A stretch of DNA of 64,000 bases from Halothiobacillus sp. (GCA_016278265.1 JADQCE010000002.1:62001-126000), one strand, 5' to 3'; numbered from the stretch's first letter, positions 12,841 to 23,826 are shown. Numbers and translations are program-made. The notes: generated by a model from the letters alone, not told the origin.

Positions 12841-13146
12841 ATGGCTAAGAAAAGCATGATTGCTCGCGAGGTCAAGCGTCAGAAGCTTGCTCGCCAGTAT
12901 GCCGACAAGCGCGCGAAGCTGCGCGCGATCGTCGCGGATCCGGAAGTGGAGTTCGACGAGAAAATGGCGGCCTCCGCCGCGCTGGCCAAGCTGCCGCGCG
13001 ATTCTTCTTACACCCGCCAGGTGCGCCGTTGCGCGCTTACCGGTCGTCCGAAGGGCGTTTACCGGAAGTTTGGTATGGGTCGCAACAAGCTGCGCCAACT
13101 GGCCATGTCCGGTGAAATCCCGGGCCTGCGCAAGTCGAGCTGGTAA
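12841..13146 (+). CDS. rpsN: 30S ribosomal protein S14 (zinc-independent type)
   Basis: S14 is a 30S head protein. The 101-residue form (MAKKSMIAREVKRQKLARQY, ending GEIPGLRKSSW) has the full-length architecture and only a single Cys, in VRRCALTGRPKG, so it is the zinc-independent version lacking the CxxC pairs of the short form. Start ATG 12841, 18 bases after rplE. Confidence 0.96.
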   Translation: MAKKSMIAREVKRQKLARQYADKRAKLRAIVADPEVEFDEKMAASAALAKLPRDSSYTRQVRRCALTGRPKGVYRKFGMGRNKLRQLAMSGEIPGLRKSSW

Positions 13147-13158
13147 GGAGAACGCGTT

Positions 13159-13551
13159 ATGAGTATGAATGATCCGATCGCGGACATGCTGACACGCATC
13201 CGCAACGGCCAGGCCGCGCGCAAGCCGGAGGTCCGCATGCCGGCCTCCAAGTTCAAGAAGGCGGTTGCCGAGACGCTGAAGGAAGAAGGCTATGTAGCCG
13301 ACATCCGTGTTGAAGGCGACAAGAAGCCGACGTTGGTCGTCACCCTGCGTTACTACGAGGGCAAGCCGGTAATCGAGAAGCTTGACCGTGTCTCCCGTCC
13401 GGGGTCGCGCAAGTTCTTCGGTGCCGAGGACCTGCCGCAGGTCATCGGTGGCTTGGGTGTTGCCGTGGTTTCCACCTCTGAAGGTGTGATGCCGGACCGT
13501 GAAGCACGTCGTCGCAATATTGGCGGCGAAGTCGTCTGCTTTGTTTCGTAA
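13159..13551 (+). CDS. rpsH: 30S ribosomal protein S8
   Basis: S8 nucleates the 16S central domain and in E. coli is the translational repressor of the spc operon. The 130 residues ([20 protein letters not shown]) end with the family signature [25 protein letters not shown] region. Start ATG 13159 with TAAGGAGA ahead, overlapping the rpsN stop region. Confidence 0.97.
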   Translation: MSMNDPIADMLTRIRNGQAARKPEVRMPASKFKKAVAETLKEEGYVADIRVEGDKKPTLVVTLRYYEGKPVIEKLDRVSRPGSRKFFGAEDLPQVIGGLGVAVVSTSEGVMPDREARRRNIGGEVVCFVS

Positions 13552-13566
13552 CCGGTTGGGGGATTT

Positions 13567-14094
13567 ATGAGTCGAGTAGCACGTAAGCCGGTCGCGGTCC
13601 CCAAGGGTGTCGAGGTCAAGCTAGAAGAGCAGGTTCTGTCCTTTAAGGGCAAGAACGGCGAGCTGACCCTAAACGTTCACCCGACGGTTGGCGTGACCTT
13701 CGAGGACAACCAGATCCGGTTCGTACCGAACGGCGATGACAACATTCCGATGGCGGGCACCATGCGCTCCCTGGCACAGGGTAGCGTCGACGGTGTCGCC
13801 AACGGGTTCGAGATCAAGCTCCAACTGGTCGGCGTCGGGTACCGCGCTCAGGTTCAGGGCCGGACCCTGAACCTGCAGCTGGGTTTCTCGCATCCGATCG
13901 ACTTCCCGCTGCCGGATGGCGTCACCGCGGAAACCCCGTCGGCGACGGAAATTGTCATCCGCGGGGCGGATAAGCAGAAGGTCGGCCAGGTGGCTTCCAA
14001 CGTACGCTCGCTGCGTCCGCCGGAGCCTTACAAGGGTAAGGGCGTCAAGTACGCGGATGAGCGCATCCTGCGTAAGGAAGCCAAGAAGAAATAA
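13567..14094 (+). CDS. rplF: 50S ribosomal protein L6
   Basis: L6 lies near the sarcin-ricin loop at the factor-binding site. The 175 residues ([20 protein letters not shown]) form two alpha/beta repeats and end in the rRNA-binding [20 protein letters not shown]. Start ATG 13567 with GGGGGA upstream, 15 bases after rpsH. Confidence 0.97.
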   Translation: MSRVARKPVAVPKGVEVKLEEQVLSFKGKNGELTLNVHPTVGVTFEDNQIRFVPNGDDNIPMAGTMRSLAQGSVDGVANGFEIKLQLVGVGYRAQVQGRTLNLQLGFSHPIDFPLPDGVTAETPSATEIVIRGADKQKVGQVASNVRSLRPPEPYKGKGVKYADERILRKEAKKK

Positions 14095-14108
14095 TCGAGG
14101 GTGACGCG

Positions 14109-14462
14109 ATGAACGAAAGTACCAAACAGCGGTTGCGCCGCGCACGTCGCACCCGGGTCAAGATCAAGCAGCTCGGCGTGCATCGCTTGAGCGTGCACCG
14201 GAGCAGCAACCATACCTACGCTCAGGTCTTCGCACCGGAAGGTCAGGTGATCGCCTCTGCCTCCACAGTGGGCAAGGGCGTACTCGCCGACGGCGAATTC
14301 GGTGGCAACGTGGCCGCCGCAAAGAAGGTGGGCGAAGCCATTGCCAAGGCAGCCCTTGAGAAGGGCATCGAGTCCGTGGCGTTTGATCGCTCGGGTTTCA
14401 TTTACCACGGGCGTGTCAAGGCACTTGCCGACGCGGCACGCGAAGCCGGCCTGAAGTTCTAA
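14109..14462 (+). CDS. rplR: 50S ribosomal protein L18
   Basis: L18 binds 5S rRNA and attaches it to the central protuberance. The 117 residues ([20 protein letters not shown], ending [12 protein letters not shown]) match the E. coli length and include [14 protein letters not shown] and [15 protein letters not shown]. Start ATG 14109, 14 bases after rplF. Confidence 0.97.
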   Translation: MNESTKQRLRRARRTRVKIKQLGVHRLSVHRSSNHTYAQVFAPEGQVIASASTVGKGVLADGEFGGNVAAAKKVGEAIAKAALEKGIESVAFDRSGFIYHGRVKALADAAREAGLKF

Positions 14463-14474
14463 AGAGGTGAAGCA

Positions 14475-14990
14475 ATGAGCCGTAACGCAAAAGACGTCTC
14501 GAACGAAGGCCTGATCGAGAAGCTGGTCACGATCAACCGTGTGTCCAAGGTGGTCAAAGGTGGTCGCCAGTTCTCGTTCACCGCGCTGACCGTGGTGGGT
14601 GATGGTGAAGGCCGAGTGGGCTATGGCTACGGCAAGGCCAAAGAAGTGCCTGCCGCTATCCAGAAGGCCATGGACCGTGCACGCAACAGCATGATCGACG
14701 TGCCTCTCCGTGACGGGACCCTGCACTACCAGACCAAGGGCCGTCACGGTGCCGGTCGGGTGTTCATGAAGCCGGCATCGGAAGGTACTGGCGTCATCGC
14801 AGGCGGCGCTATGCGTGCCGTCTTCGAGGCAGCCGGCGTCCGTAACGTGCTGGCCAAGTGCATCGGGACCCGCAATCACATGAACGTGATCCGGGCGACG
14901 ATCGACGGTCTCTCCCAGATCCAGTCGCCGGAAGCGGTTGCCGCCAAGCGTGGCAAGCGTGTCGAGGAAATCCTGGGGGATGAGGCATGA
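14475..14990 (+). CDS. rpsE: 30S ribosomal protein S5
   Basis: S5 belongs to the 30S decoding and mRNA-helicase region; mutations cause ram or spectinomycin phenotypes in E. coli. The 171 residues include the RNA-binding loop [20 protein letters not shown], the [18 protein letters not shown] motif and HNHMN-type C-domain residues ([12 protein letters not shown]). Start ATG 14475 with AGAGGTG ahead. The stop overlaps the rpmD ATG (ATGA). Confidence 0.97.
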   Translation: MSRNAKDVSNEGLIEKLVTINRVSKVVKGGRQFSFTALTVVGDGEGRVGYGYGKAKEVPAAIQKAMDRARNSMIDVPLRDGTLHYQTKGRHGAGRVFMKPASEGTGVIAGGAMRAVFEAAGVRNVLAKCIGTRNHMNVIRATIDGLSQIQSPEAVAAKRGKRVEEILGDEA

Positions 14991-15184
14991 GTCAGAAGAC
15001 TAGTGGCAAGATCCGGGTGCGCCTGGTTCGGTCGATGAATAATCGACTCGAATCGCACAAGGCCTGCGTGCGTGGGCTGGGCATCCGCCGTATGCACCAT
15101 GAGGTGGAAGTGGCCGACACCCCGGAAAACCGGGGCATGATCAATCGCGTCCACTACATGCTCGACGTACAGGAAGCGAAGTAA
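14987..15184 (+). CDS. rpmD: 50S ribosomal protein L30
   Basis: L30 is a small 50S protein. The 65 residues ([20 protein letters not shown]) include the family core [19 protein letters not shown], and the length is near the E. coli 59. Its ATG overlaps the rpsE stop by 4 bases, and its own stop shares one base with the rplO start (TAATG), so rpsE-rpmD-rplO are probably translated in a coupled manner. Confidence 0.95.
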   Translation: MSQKTSGKIRVRLVRSMNNRLESHKACVRGLGIRRMHHEVEVADTPENRGMINRVHYMLDVQEAK

Positions 15185-15612
15185 TGCGTTTGAACAAACT
15201 TTCCCCTGCCGAGGGTAGCCGCACGGACGCCAAGCGCGTCGGTCGCGGTATCGGTTCCGGGCTGGGCAAGACTGGCGGTCGTGGTCACAAGGGCCAGAAG
15301 TCTCGCTCCGGCGGTTACCACAAGACCGGCTTCGAGGGTGGTCAGATGCCCTTGCAGCGTCGGTTGCCGAAAATGGGCTTCCGTGCGGCCAAGTCGCTGT
15401 ACCGGGCGGAGATCCGCACCGCGGAACTGAACCGTCTGGATGGCGAGGTCACGCTCGCGTCGCTCAAGGCTGCCAACCTGATCCGCAACGACGTGAAGAG
15501 CGTCAAAATCATCCTTCAGGGTGATGTGGAGAAGAAGCTGCAGGTCAAGGGTCTGGCGATCAGCAAAGGTGCGCGCCAGGCAATCGAAGCCGCCGGTGGT
15601 TCAGCGGAGTAA
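15184..15612 (+). CDS. rplO: 50S ribosomal protein L15
   Basis: L15 is a late 50S assembly protein with a long glycine-rich basic N-terminus. The 142 residues ([20 protein letters not shown]) contain [17 protein letters not shown] and the C-terminal [18 protein letters not shown]. The start overlaps the rpmD stop by one base; secY begins 4 bases after its stop. Confidence 0.97.
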   Translation: MRLNKLSPAEGSRTDAKRVGRGIGSGLGKTGGRGHKGQKSRSGGYHKTGFEGGQMPLQRRLPKMGFRAAKSLYRAEIRTAELNRLDGEVTLASLKAANLIRNDVKSVKIILQGDVEKKLQVKGLAISKGARQAIEAAGGSAE

Positions 15613-15615
15613 AGA

Positions 15616-16950
15616 GTGGCACAGGCAAACTCAGGGATAGGCGCACTTGCCGGGGCCGGTCGATTGACCGAGCTCCGGCAACGTATTTTCTTCGTCATCA
15701 TGGTGCTCGTGGTGTACCGGATCGGGACATTTATCCCGTTGCCGGGGATCGACGTCGATGTCATGAAGGCGCTGTTCGAGCAGAACTCCGGCGGCATTCT
15801 GGGCATGGTCAACATGTTCTCCGGCGGGGCGCTCTCACGCATGTCCCTGTTTGCCTTGGGCGTGATGCCGTACATATCGGCGGCGATCATCGTCCAGCTG
15901 CTGACGGCAGTGGTGCCGTCGCTCGAAAAGCTGAAGAAGGAGGGTGAAGCCGGTCGTCGCAAGATTACCCAGTACACCCGGTACGGCACACTCGGGCTGG
16001 GCTTGGTCCAGGCGCTGGGTGTGTCGATCGCGCTTCAAGGTCAATCCGTCGGGGGGTCACCGCTGGTGTTCGCTCCGGGGATCGCCTTCGTCTTCGTCGC
16101 CACCCTGACCCTGGTCAGTGGCACGATGTTGCTGGTCTGGCTGGGTGAGCAGATCACCGAGCGCGGCGTTGGTAACGGGATTTCGCTGATCATCTTCGCC
16201 GGTATCGTGGCTGGGCTGCCCAGCGCGATTGGTGGCACGGCGGAACTAGTCCGCACCGGTGAACTGCATGTATTCACGATGTTGATACTGGGTGTGCTGA
16301 TCCTCGCGGTCACCGCGTTTGTCGTGTTTGTCGAGCGCGGTCAGCGCCGGATCACGGTGAACTACGCGCGGCGACAGCAGGGTCGCGGCATGGCGGGGCA
16401 GCAGTCGTCTCACCTGCCGTTGAAGTTGAACATGGCTGGTGTCATTCCGCCCATCTTCGCCTCGAGCATTATCTTGTTCCCGGCGACGGTAGGTAACTGG
16501 TTCGGTCAGCAGGAAGGCATGGGTTGGCTTGCCGATCTGTCCAACACGCTGTCTCCGGGTCAGCCGCTTTACGTGTTGTTCTATGCGGCGGCGATCATCT
16601 TCTTCTGCTTCTTCTACACCGCGCTGGTGTTCAATGCCCGTGAAACCGCGGACAACCTCAAGCGTTCCGGCGCCTTCGTTCCGGGTATTCGCCCGGGTGA
16701 GCAGACGGCACGGTACGTTGACAAGGTGCTCACGCGCCTGACGTTCTGGGGGGCGATGTACATCACCGCGGTCTGCCTGCTGCCGGAGTTCTTGATCCTG
16801 TACTGGAACGTGCCGTTCTACTTCGGTGGCACGTCGCTGCTGATCATCGTGATCGTGCTGATGGACTTCATGTCCCAAGTGCAGTCTCACCTGGTTTCGC
16901 ATCAGTACGACAGCCTGGTCCGCAAGGCACATTTCAAGAACGGGCTGTAA
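15616..16950 (+). CDS. secY: Protein translocase channel subunit SecY
   Basis: SecY is the pore of the inner-membrane SecYEG protein-conducting channel. The 444 residues have ten hydrophobic segments, beginning with [20 protein letters not shown] near 20-39. The cytoplasmic loop with [14 protein letters not shown] (loop C4) and the late [20 protein letters not shown] region are present. The start is GTG at 15616 with GGAG at 15606-15609. Last gene before the short promoter and terminator-like spacer that precedes rpsM. Confidence 0.97.
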   Translation: MAQANSGIGALAGAGRLTELRQRIFFVIMVLVVYRIGTFIPLPGIDVDVMKALFEQNSGGILGMVNMFSGGALSRMSLFALGVMPYISAAIIVQLLTAVVPSLEKLKKEGEAGRRKITQYTRYGTLGLGLVQALGVSIALQGQSVGGSPLVFAPGIAFVFVATLTLVSGTMLLVWLGEQITERGVGNGISLIIFAGIVAGLPSAIGGTAELVRTGELHVFTMLILGVLILAVTAFVVFVERGQRRITVNYARRQQGRGMAGQQSSHLPLKLNMAGVIPPIFASSIILFPATVGNWFGQQEGMGWLADLSNTLSPGQPLYVLFYAAAIIFFCFFYTALVFNARETADNLKRSGAFVPGIRPGEQTARYVDKVLTRLTFWGAMYITAVCLLPEFLILYWNVPFYFGGTSLLIIVIVLMDFMSQVQSHLVSHQYDSLVRKAHFKNGL

Positions 16951-16972
16951 ACAGACGGCCCGTCGTTTCCGT

Positions 16973-17001
16973 TTGCTATTGACGGCGCGTTGCGTTACGC
17001 T
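16973..17001 (+). promoter_or_regulatory. Candidate promoter of the rpsM (alpha) unit
   Basis: TTGCTA (16973-16978) and TACGCT (16996-17001) are 17 bases apart, 30 bases before rpsM. A TTGACG at 16979-16984 lies nearby but has no -10 at proper distance. It overlaps a terminator-like structure, so the call is tentative. Confidence 0.4.
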
Positions 17002-17016
17002 TTCGCGCTCTTTTTT
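16985..17016 (+). terminator. Weak terminator-like hairpin with T-run between secY and rpsM
   Basis: GCGCG (16985-16989) can pair with CGCGC around an inner GCG/CGC helix, and TTTTTT follows at 17011-17016. It would end the spc transcript or act as an attenuator for the alpha unit. The stem is short, so confidence is low. Confidence 0.35.
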
Positions 17017-17030
17017 GGGGTGATATATCG

Positions 17031-17387
17031 ATGGCACGTATTGCTGGGATCAACATTCCCGTTCAGAAACATGTGGTCATTGGCCTGACTTCCATTTATG
17101 GGGTTGGCCAGACCCGCGCCAAGCAGATCTGCGAAGCCACCGGCGTGGCCGAGGATCGCAAGGTGCGCGACCTGTCCGAGGCAGAGGTTGAGGCCCTGCG
17201 TGCGGAAGTCGGCAAGTATGTAGTCGAAGGCGACCTGCGTCGCGACGTCTCCATGAACATCAAGCGTCTGATGGACCTTGGTTGTTACCGTGGCCTGCGT
17301 CATCGTCGTGGTTTGCCATTGCGTGGTCAGCGCACACGCACTAACGCACGGACTCGTAAGGGTCCGCGGCGCCTGGTCAAGCGCTAA
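17031..17387 (+). CDS. rpsM: 30S ribosomal protein S13
   Basis: S13 is a 30S head protein that forms bridges B1a/B1b and contacts P-site tRNA through its C-terminal tail. The 118 residues ([20 protein letters not shown]) include the helix-two-turn-helix [16 protein letters not shown] and the basic tail [17 protein letters not shown]. Start ATG 17031. It directly follows the secY spacer; rpmJ, which normally sits between them, is absent. Confidence 0.97.
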   Translation: MARIAGINIPVQKHVVIGLTSIYGVGQTRAKQICEATGVAEDRKVRDLSEAEVEALRAEVGKYVVEGDLRRDVSMNIKRLMDLGCYRGLRHRRGLPLRGQRTRTNARTRKGPRRLVKR

Positions 17388-17421
17388 TCAGGCTTAATAT
17401 TCTTTCGAGAGTAGGATTTTA

Positions 17422-17811
17422 ATGGCTAAAGCAAGTCAAGGTGCCCGTAAAAAGGTAAAACGCGTCGTCACCGACGCGGTTGCGCATATCCATGCGTCGT
17501 TCAACAACACGATCGTGACGATTACGGATCGTCAGGGCAACACCCTCAGCTGGGCGACTTCCGGGGGCTCGGGTTTCCGTGGTTCTCGCAAGTCGACCCC
17601 GTTTGCTGCACAGGTTGCAGCCGAACGTGCCGGCGAGGCAGCCAAGGTATATGGGGTGAAGACCGTCGATGTTGAAGTCAAGGGCCCAGGCCCGGGTCGC
17701 GAGTCGACCATCCGCGCGCTAAACGCCGTGGGCTTCAAGGTGGGCGTGATCACTGACGTTACCCCCATCCCGCACAATGGTTGCCGTCCGCCCAAAAAGC
17801 GTCGCGTTTGA
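17422..17811 (+). CDS. rpsK: 30S ribosomal protein S11
   Basis: S11 is a platform protein near the mRNA exit. The 129 residues ([20 protein letters not shown]) contain [20 protein letters not shown] and end [13 protein letters not shown], fully typical; the Asn of HNGC lies where isoaspartate forms in E. coli S11. Start ATG 17422 after a 34-base spacer. Confidence 0.97.
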   Translation: MAKASQGARKKVKRVVTDAVAHIHASFNNTIVTITDRQGNTLSWATSGGSGFRGSRKSTPFAAQVAAERAGEAAKVYGVKTVDVEVKGPGPGRESTIRALNAVGFKVGVITDVTPIPHNGCRPPKKRRV

Positions 17812-17839
17812 CGGTGCGTTTGTAAGGAGTATTTGACTT

Positions 17840-18466
17840 ATGGCTCGTTATCTCGGTCCAACTTGTAAGCTTGCCCGGCGCGAAGGCACGGATCTTTTCC
17901 TCAAGTCCGGCGTCCGCGCACTGGAAGACAAGTGCCATCACGATCGCGCCCCTGGCCAGCATGGCTCCGGCGGCCGTCGCCAGAAGGTGTCTGACTACGG
18001 CCTGCAGCTGCGCGAAAAGCAGAAGCTGCGTCGTATCTACGGTGTGCTTGAGCGGCAGTTCCGTAATTACTACAAGCGCGCCGCGCAAATGAAAGGCTCC
18101 ACCGGCGAGAACCTGTTGCAGATTCTCGAATGCCGTCTGGACAACGTCGCCTATCGCATGGGCTTTGGTGCGACTCGCGCCGAAGCGCGTCAGTTGGTCT
18201 CGCACCGTGGTCTGCTGGTGAACGGCCAGGTGGTCAACATCCCGTCCTACCAGGTCGGTATGGAAGACGTGGTCTCGGTTCGCGAGAAGGCGAAGAAGCA
18301 GCAACGCGTCAAGGATGCCCTCGAACTGTCCGCGCAGCGCGAGGTCGTGCCGTGGGTTACGGTCGATTCCAGCAAGATGGAAGGCATCTTCAAGGCCGTT
18401 CCGACTCGGGACGAATTGCCGGCGGACATCAACGAATCGCTCGTTGTCGAGCTGTATTCGAAGTAA
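17840..18466 (+). CDS. rpsD: 30S ribosomal protein S4
   Basis: S4 is the primary 5'-domain 16S binder and in E. coli the translational repressor of the alpha operon. The 208 residues ([20 protein letters not shown]) contain the S4 RNA-binding domain at about 98-160 ([21 protein letters not shown]) and the C-terminal [14 protein letters not shown]. Cys9 and Cys31 are present but there is no four-Cys zinc motif. Start ATG 17840 with AAGGAG ahead. Confidence 0.97.
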   Translation: MARYLGPTCKLARREGTDLFLKSGVRALEDKCHHDRAPGQHGSGGRRQKVSDYGLQLREKQKLRRIYGVLERQFRNYYKRAAQMKGSTGENLLQILECRLDNVAYRMGFGATRAEARQLVSHRGLLVNGQVVNIPSYQVGMEDVVSVREKAKKQQRVKDALELSAQREVVPWVTVDSSKMEGIFKAVPTRDELPADINESLVVELYSK

Positions 18467-18486
18467 ACGGTTTTCGGGGGTACGTA

Positions 18487-19482
18487 ATGCAACTGGGTTC
18501 TACAGAGCTTCTCAAGCCGCGCCTGGTCGACGTGGAAACGATCGACGACACCCATGCGCGCGTCGTGCTGGAGCCGTTGGAGCGTGGATTTGGCTATACG
18601 CTGGGCAATGCGTTGCGGCGTATCCTGCTCTCGTCCATCCCAGGCGTTGCCGTCACTGAGGCGGAGATCGAAGGCACACTCCACGAGTACAGCGCACTCG
18701 AGGGCGTCCAAGAGGACGTGCTCGAAATCCTGCTGAACCTCAAGGGATTGTCGATCACCATGCACGGCCGCGACGAGGCCGTACTGAGCATCAAAAAGAC
18801 CGGTCCGGGCACCGTGACCGCCGCCGACATCAAGGCGGATCACTCGGTCGAGATCATAAATCCGGATCACGTCATCGCTACCCTGCGTGACGATGCCGAG
18901 CTGAACATGACCTTCAAGGTCCAGCGTGGCATGGGTTACGTGCCGGCCAGTGCGCGTCGTGAAGACGAGGAAACCACCGTCGGCCGTCTGCTGATCGATG
19001 CGTCATTCTCGCCGCTGCGGCGCGTGGCCTACTCGGTCGAGCGGGCACGTGTCGAACAGCGCACCGACCTTGACTCGCTGGTCCTCGATATCGAGACCAA
19101 CGGTTCGATCTCGGCCGAGGACGCGATTCGGCAGGCGGCCGGCATCCTGGTCGATCAATTGTCGGTGCTGGTCGACCTCAAGGCGGAAAAGGCCGAGCCT
19201 GTCGAAGAGCAGGCCCCGTCGGTCGATCCGGTGCTGCTGCGCCCGGTCGACGACTTGGAGCTCACCGTTCGTTCGGCGAACTGCCTCAAGGCGGAAAACA
19301 TCTATTACATCGGCGACCTGATCCAGCGGTCGGAAATGGAATTGCTCAAGACCCCGAATCTTGGCAAGAAGTCCTTGACCGAAATCAAGGACGTACTTGC
19401 CAAGCAGGGGCTGTCCCTGGGGCAGAAACTGGAGAACTGGCCGCCGGCCGAGCTCCAGAATCTGAGCGAATCCAAGATTTGA
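18487..19482 (+). CDS. rpoA: RNA polymerase subunit alpha
   Basis: Alpha dimerises to scaffold RNA polymerase assembly and its C-terminal domain binds UP elements and activators. The 331 residues open [20 protein letters not shown]. The N-domain contains [19 protein letters not shown] at about 34-52. The linker is followed by an alpha-CTD with [20 protein letters not shown] and [16 protein letters not shown]. The true ATG is 18487, 20 bases after rpsD; an in-frame reading through rpsD is a shadow. GGGGG at 18476-18480 is the likely ribosome site. Confidence 0.97.
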   Translation: MQLGSTELLKPRLVDVETIDDTHARVVLEPLERGFGYTLGNALRRILLSSIPGVAVTEAEIEGTLHEYSALEGVQEDVLEILLNLKGLSITMHGRDEAVLSIKKTGPGTVTAADIKADHSVEIINPDHVIATLRDDAELNMTFKVQRGMGYVPASARREDEETTVGRLLIDASFSPLRRVAYSVERARVEQRTDLDSLVLDIETNGSISAEDAIRQAAGILVDQLSVLVDLKAEKAEPVEEQAPSVDPVLLRPVDDLELTVRSANCLKAENIYYIGDLIQRSEMELLKTPNLGKKSLTEIKDVLAKQGLSLGQKLENWPPAELQNLSESKI

Positions 19483-19506
19483 ACGAAATTTTTTGGAGTA
19501 TTTGAC

Positions 19507-19905
19507 ATGCGTCATCGTCAATCCGGTCGGCAGTTGGGTCGCAACGCCTCACAGCGCAAGGCGCTGATGCGTTCGCTCACCAATGCCCTGATCGAGCACG
19601 AGGTCATCAAGACCACGGTTCCCAAGGCCAAGGAGCTGCGTCGCGTCGCTGAACCGCTGATTACCCTCGCCAAGGAAGACAGCGTTCACGCTCGTCGGCA
19701 GGCCTTTGCGAAGGTTGGCAACAAGACCACCGTCGGCAAGCTGTTCTCCGACGTCGGTCCGCGCTTCAAGGAGCGCAAGGGCGGTTACCTGCGCATTCTC
19801 AAGTGCGGTTTCCGCGCTGGCGACGCGGCCCCCATGGCCTACGTCGAACTGGTCGAGCGTAGCACCGAGCCGGCAGAGGTTGCCGAGGAAGCTGCTGCCG
19901 AGTAA
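19507..19905 (+). CDS. rplQ: 50S ribosomal protein L17
   Basis: L17 surrounds the tunnel exit. The 132 residues ([20 protein letters not shown]) carry the family N-terminal signature and the [20 protein letters not shown] region, ending in an acidic tail [12 protein letters not shown]. Start ATG 19507. Last gene of the alpha unit, followed 38 bases later by a strong terminator. Confidence 0.97.
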   Translation: MRHRQSGRQLGRNASQRKALMRSLTNALIEHEVIKTTVPKAKELRRVAEPLITLAKEDSVHARRQAFAKVGNKTTVGKLFSDVGPRFKERKGGYLRILKCGFRAGDAAPMAYVELVERSTEPAEVAEEAAAE

Positions 19906-19943
19906 GTGGCCGACTCACGGGCCCTTGGTCCGTCGGAATGTAG

Positions 19944-19976
19944 AAAGCCCGCCGTCATTGGCGGGCTTTTTCTTTG
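19944..19976 (+). terminator. Intrinsic terminator after rplQ
   Basis: AAAGCCCGCC (19944-19953) pairs with GGCGGGCTTT (19960-19969) around GTCATT, followed by TTTTCTTT. It closes the long ribosomal block on the plus strand. Confidence 0.9.
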
Positions 19977-19994
19977 CTGGGGTCGGAGGGGCGA

Positions 19995-20384
19995 TCAGGT
20001 ACTGACCGTTTCCTCAATAATGCGGTTCATGGTCTCTTCCACCTCGGATGCCACCTTGGCCAACGCCGCGTCGTCGCTCAGCATCGCGAGCATTTTTGTC
20101 GGGCGGATCATCGAGACGATGACCTTTCCGTCGCGCTCGTAGACGGCGATGCGGCAAGGCAGGGCGTTGGCGAGGTCCATCCGCACGGCAAGTACTTCCG
20201 CGGCACGCTTGGGATTGCACACCTCGAAAACCCGACATTGCGGGGCAAAGTCGACGCCCTTGGCGTTGAGCGTGCCGTGGATGTCATGGGTGTGCAGTAG
20301 CCCGAATCCGTTGGCGGGGACCGCGTCATGCAAGCGTTGGCAGGTGGTTTCGAATTCGTGCGGACTCTGAAATTCGTCAATCAT
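19995..20384 (-). CDS. DUF302 family protein
   Basis: 129-residue protein of the DUF302 family. No biochemical function is established for it; relatives are single-domain soluble proteins, some near redox or metal genes. Seen: MIDEFQSPHEFETTCQRL at the start, GFGLLHTHDIHGTL, CRVFEVCNPKRAAEVL, ALPCRIAVYERDGKV, and a C-terminal MNRIIEETV. The three cysteines in the second half could be functional. The ATG at 20384 is preferred over an in-frame upstream start (20429) because the family begins with the MIDEF-like segment and GGAG lies about 10 bases upstream. Faces rplQ tail to tail. Confidence 0.75.
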   Translation of the reverse strand: MIDEFQSPHEFETTCQRLHDAVPANGFGLLHTHDIHGTLNAKGVDFAPQCRVFEVCNPKRAAEVLAVRMDLANALPCRIAVYERDGKVIVSMIRPTKMLAMLSDDAALAKVASEVEETMNRIIEETVST

Positions 20385-20467
20385 GGGTTTGTTGCTCCGG
20401 TTGGTTTGCCATCGGGGCCAGCTTAACAAACCGGTCGGCAGCGCATCGTTTCATTAGAGGATGTCGG

Positions 20468-20496
20468 TTGCGCCGGGTTACCGGGTCTCCTACGAT
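20468..20496 (+). promoter_or_regulatory. Candidate promoter of the Gln-rich exported protein
   Basis: TTGCGC (20468-20473), 17-base spacer, TACGAT (20491-20496). It would leave a leader of about 130 bases before the gene at 20632. The 247-base interval from the DUF302 start to that gene shows no other convincing element. Confidence 0.4.
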
Positions 20497-20631
20497 GCAT
20501 GGGTATCGCGACGGCCCCTATGTCATTCCGGGAACTTTCCCGACGATCGGGTGGTCGCATGTTCCTATCGGGGTTCGGCACCCGGCACGTATCTCGTGTA
20601 AAGCCGAATCATTTAAATGAGGAGTGATTGC

Positions 20632-21282
20632 ATGTCCGTTTGGAACCAGAAGTTGCGCAAATCCATGATGGCGGCCGGCGTCTCTGCCGCGCTTGCCTTC
20701 AGTGGCGCGGCCGTGGCCCAGCAGGGCGGTCAGGCTGCACCGCACGGTGGTCAAGGCGGCGCTCCCGCGCAGGGCCAGATGCCGGAATTGACCGATCAGC
20801 AGCGCCAACTGATGCAAGAGATGCGCTCGGTCCAACAGGAACTCCAACAGACGCAGGCCCAGCTGAGCGAGATGGAGCAGAAAGCCTACGAGAACAACCC
20901 GGACCTGGGTGAGAAGCGTGACGCGCTGCAGGCGAAAATCGCCGAGAAGATGTCCAGCGGTGGCTACGACGCCGAGAAGGAATTCGAGCAAATGAAGGCG
21001 ACCATGGCGAAGTACCAAGGTGGTGCTGAGCAGCCGTCCGAATCCGAAGTCAAGGCGTTCCGCCAGCAGCAACGGGAGTTCCAGCAGCGTCAACAGCAAG
21101 CCTTCCAGGACGAGGAAGTGCAGAGCATGGCGCAGGAACTGCGCGGTGAAGTTGAGCAGGTAATGAAGCAGAACAATCCGCAAGCTAAGGAGCTGTTCCG
21201 CAAGATGGAAGAGCGGTCCAAGGAAATGCAGCAACTGCGCCAGAAAGCGATGAAGATGCGCCAAGGTGGCCAGGGCGGTTAA
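20632..21282 (+). CDS. Gln/Glu/Met-rich exported coiled-coil protein
   Basis: 216-residue protein with a Sec signal peptide (SVWNQKLRKSMMAAGVSAAL, predicted cleavage after AVA near residue 29), so probably periplasmic. After a Gly/Gln-rich linker, an LTDQQ element begins long amphipathic helices very rich in Gln, Glu, Lys and Met (QQQREFQQRQQQAF; MEERSKEMQQLRQKAMKMRQ). The LTxxQ start recalls Spy/CpxP periplasmic chaperones and metal-resistance proteins, but the resemblance is short and no family is assigned. The ATG at 20632 follows GAGGAGTG (20618-20625). It is monocistronic, with its own terminator. Confidence 0.7.
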   Translation: MSVWNQKLRKSMMAAGVSAALAFSGAAVAQQGGQAAPHGGQGGAPAQGQMPELTDQQRQLMQEMRSVQQELQQTQAQLSEMEQKAYENNPDLGEKRDALQAKIAEKMSSGGYDAEKEFEQMKATMAKYQGGAEQPSESEVKAFRQQQREFQQRQQQAFQDEEVQSMAQELRGEVEQVMKQNNPQAKELFRKMEERSKEMQQLRQKAMKMRQGGQGG

Positions 21283-21309
21283 TCGCTCCGCGCCTTCGCC
21301 CGCAGTAAC

Positions 21310-21340
21310 AAGGCCGGTCCCTGGTGGGGCCGGCCTTTTT
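21310..21340 (+). terminator. Intrinsic terminator after the Gln-rich protein
   Basis: AAGGCCGG (21310-21317) pairs with CCGGCCTT (21330-21337) and TTT follows. It sits between two convergent genes and may also assist uvrB termination from the other side. Confidence 0.8.
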
Positions 21341-21368
21341 CGTGCGCCGCGTTCAGTCGATCGTTTCG

Positions 21369-23417
<2,049 letters not shown>

Positions 23418-23468
23418 GGGGTGGGAGTATATAGGGTTGACCCTCGGCTTTCCGACGGCTTTTGCTCC
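23418..23468 (-). promoter_or_regulatory. uvrB upstream region with TATACT -10
   Basis: On the minus strand TATACT (23431-23426) lies only about 8 bases before the uvrB ATG, with no good -35 at 16-18 bases and no Shine-Dalgarno sequence. If used, the mRNA would be leaderless or nearly so. No CTG-N10-CAG type LexA box is visible. Confidence 0.3.
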
Positions 23469-23819
23469 AGGAAACTCTGCACGAATAGCCAGCGCCTCTG
23501 CGGGTCGCCAGGCGTCCAGATGCAAGGTGCGGTGCGCCGCCCAATGGCTGTAATCATTGGCAACCGCTGAACCGGATCGGCAGGAATCCGATCCGGCCGG
23601 TGGGAACCGGCCCGGAGGGCAAGGTTCAGGGGCGAGCCTCGCGACACCGTAGGTGGACGCCTGGCGGCCCGCGCTGCGGGGCTTGCCGGCTTGCCCGTCC
23701 TCGGTGTTGCCGATCCTCACCGGGCCCGGGTGATTGCCTTGGGCCCGCCTTCGAATCGACGCCTTGATCGCGCATAAGCCGGTAAGCCAGATGCATTGGC
23801 TATTCGTGCAGATTTTCCT
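23469..23819. repeat. 351-bp inverted-repeat element between uvrB and rnr (MITE-like or structured RNA)
   Basis: Two 32-base arms, 23469-23500 and 23788-23819, are inverted copies matching at 28 of 32 positions, including a perfect 16-base core TCTGCACGAATAGCCA. Inside, 23502-23518 pairs with 23654-23670 (core CGCCAGGCGTCCA) and encloses several smaller hairpins: CCAATG/CATTGG, CCGGATCGG/CCGATCCGG, CCGGT/ACCGG, GCCC/GGGC; CCCGC/GCGGG follows. No protein-coding frame is convincing. Terminal inverted repeats suggest a non-autonomous transposable element; no clear target duplication was found. Confidence 0.6.
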
Positions 23820-23826
23820 TTATGAT
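23796..23826 (+). promoter_or_regulatory. Candidate rnr promoter at the element's right arm
   Basis: TATGAT (23821-23826) directly follows the right inverted arm, with TTGGCT (23796-23801) inside the arm as a possible -35, though 19 bases away. If real, the repeat supplies half of the rnr promoter. Confidence 0.3.

Noticed and set aside
23502-23670. Structured region considered as RNase P RNA, 6S RNA or tmRNA
   Set aside because: None of the conserved cores of those RNAs could be found in it.
23418-23720. 100-codon N-terminal extension of uvrB
   Set aside because: The extra residues come from the repeat element and are not UvrB-like; [12 protein letters not shown] is the family start.
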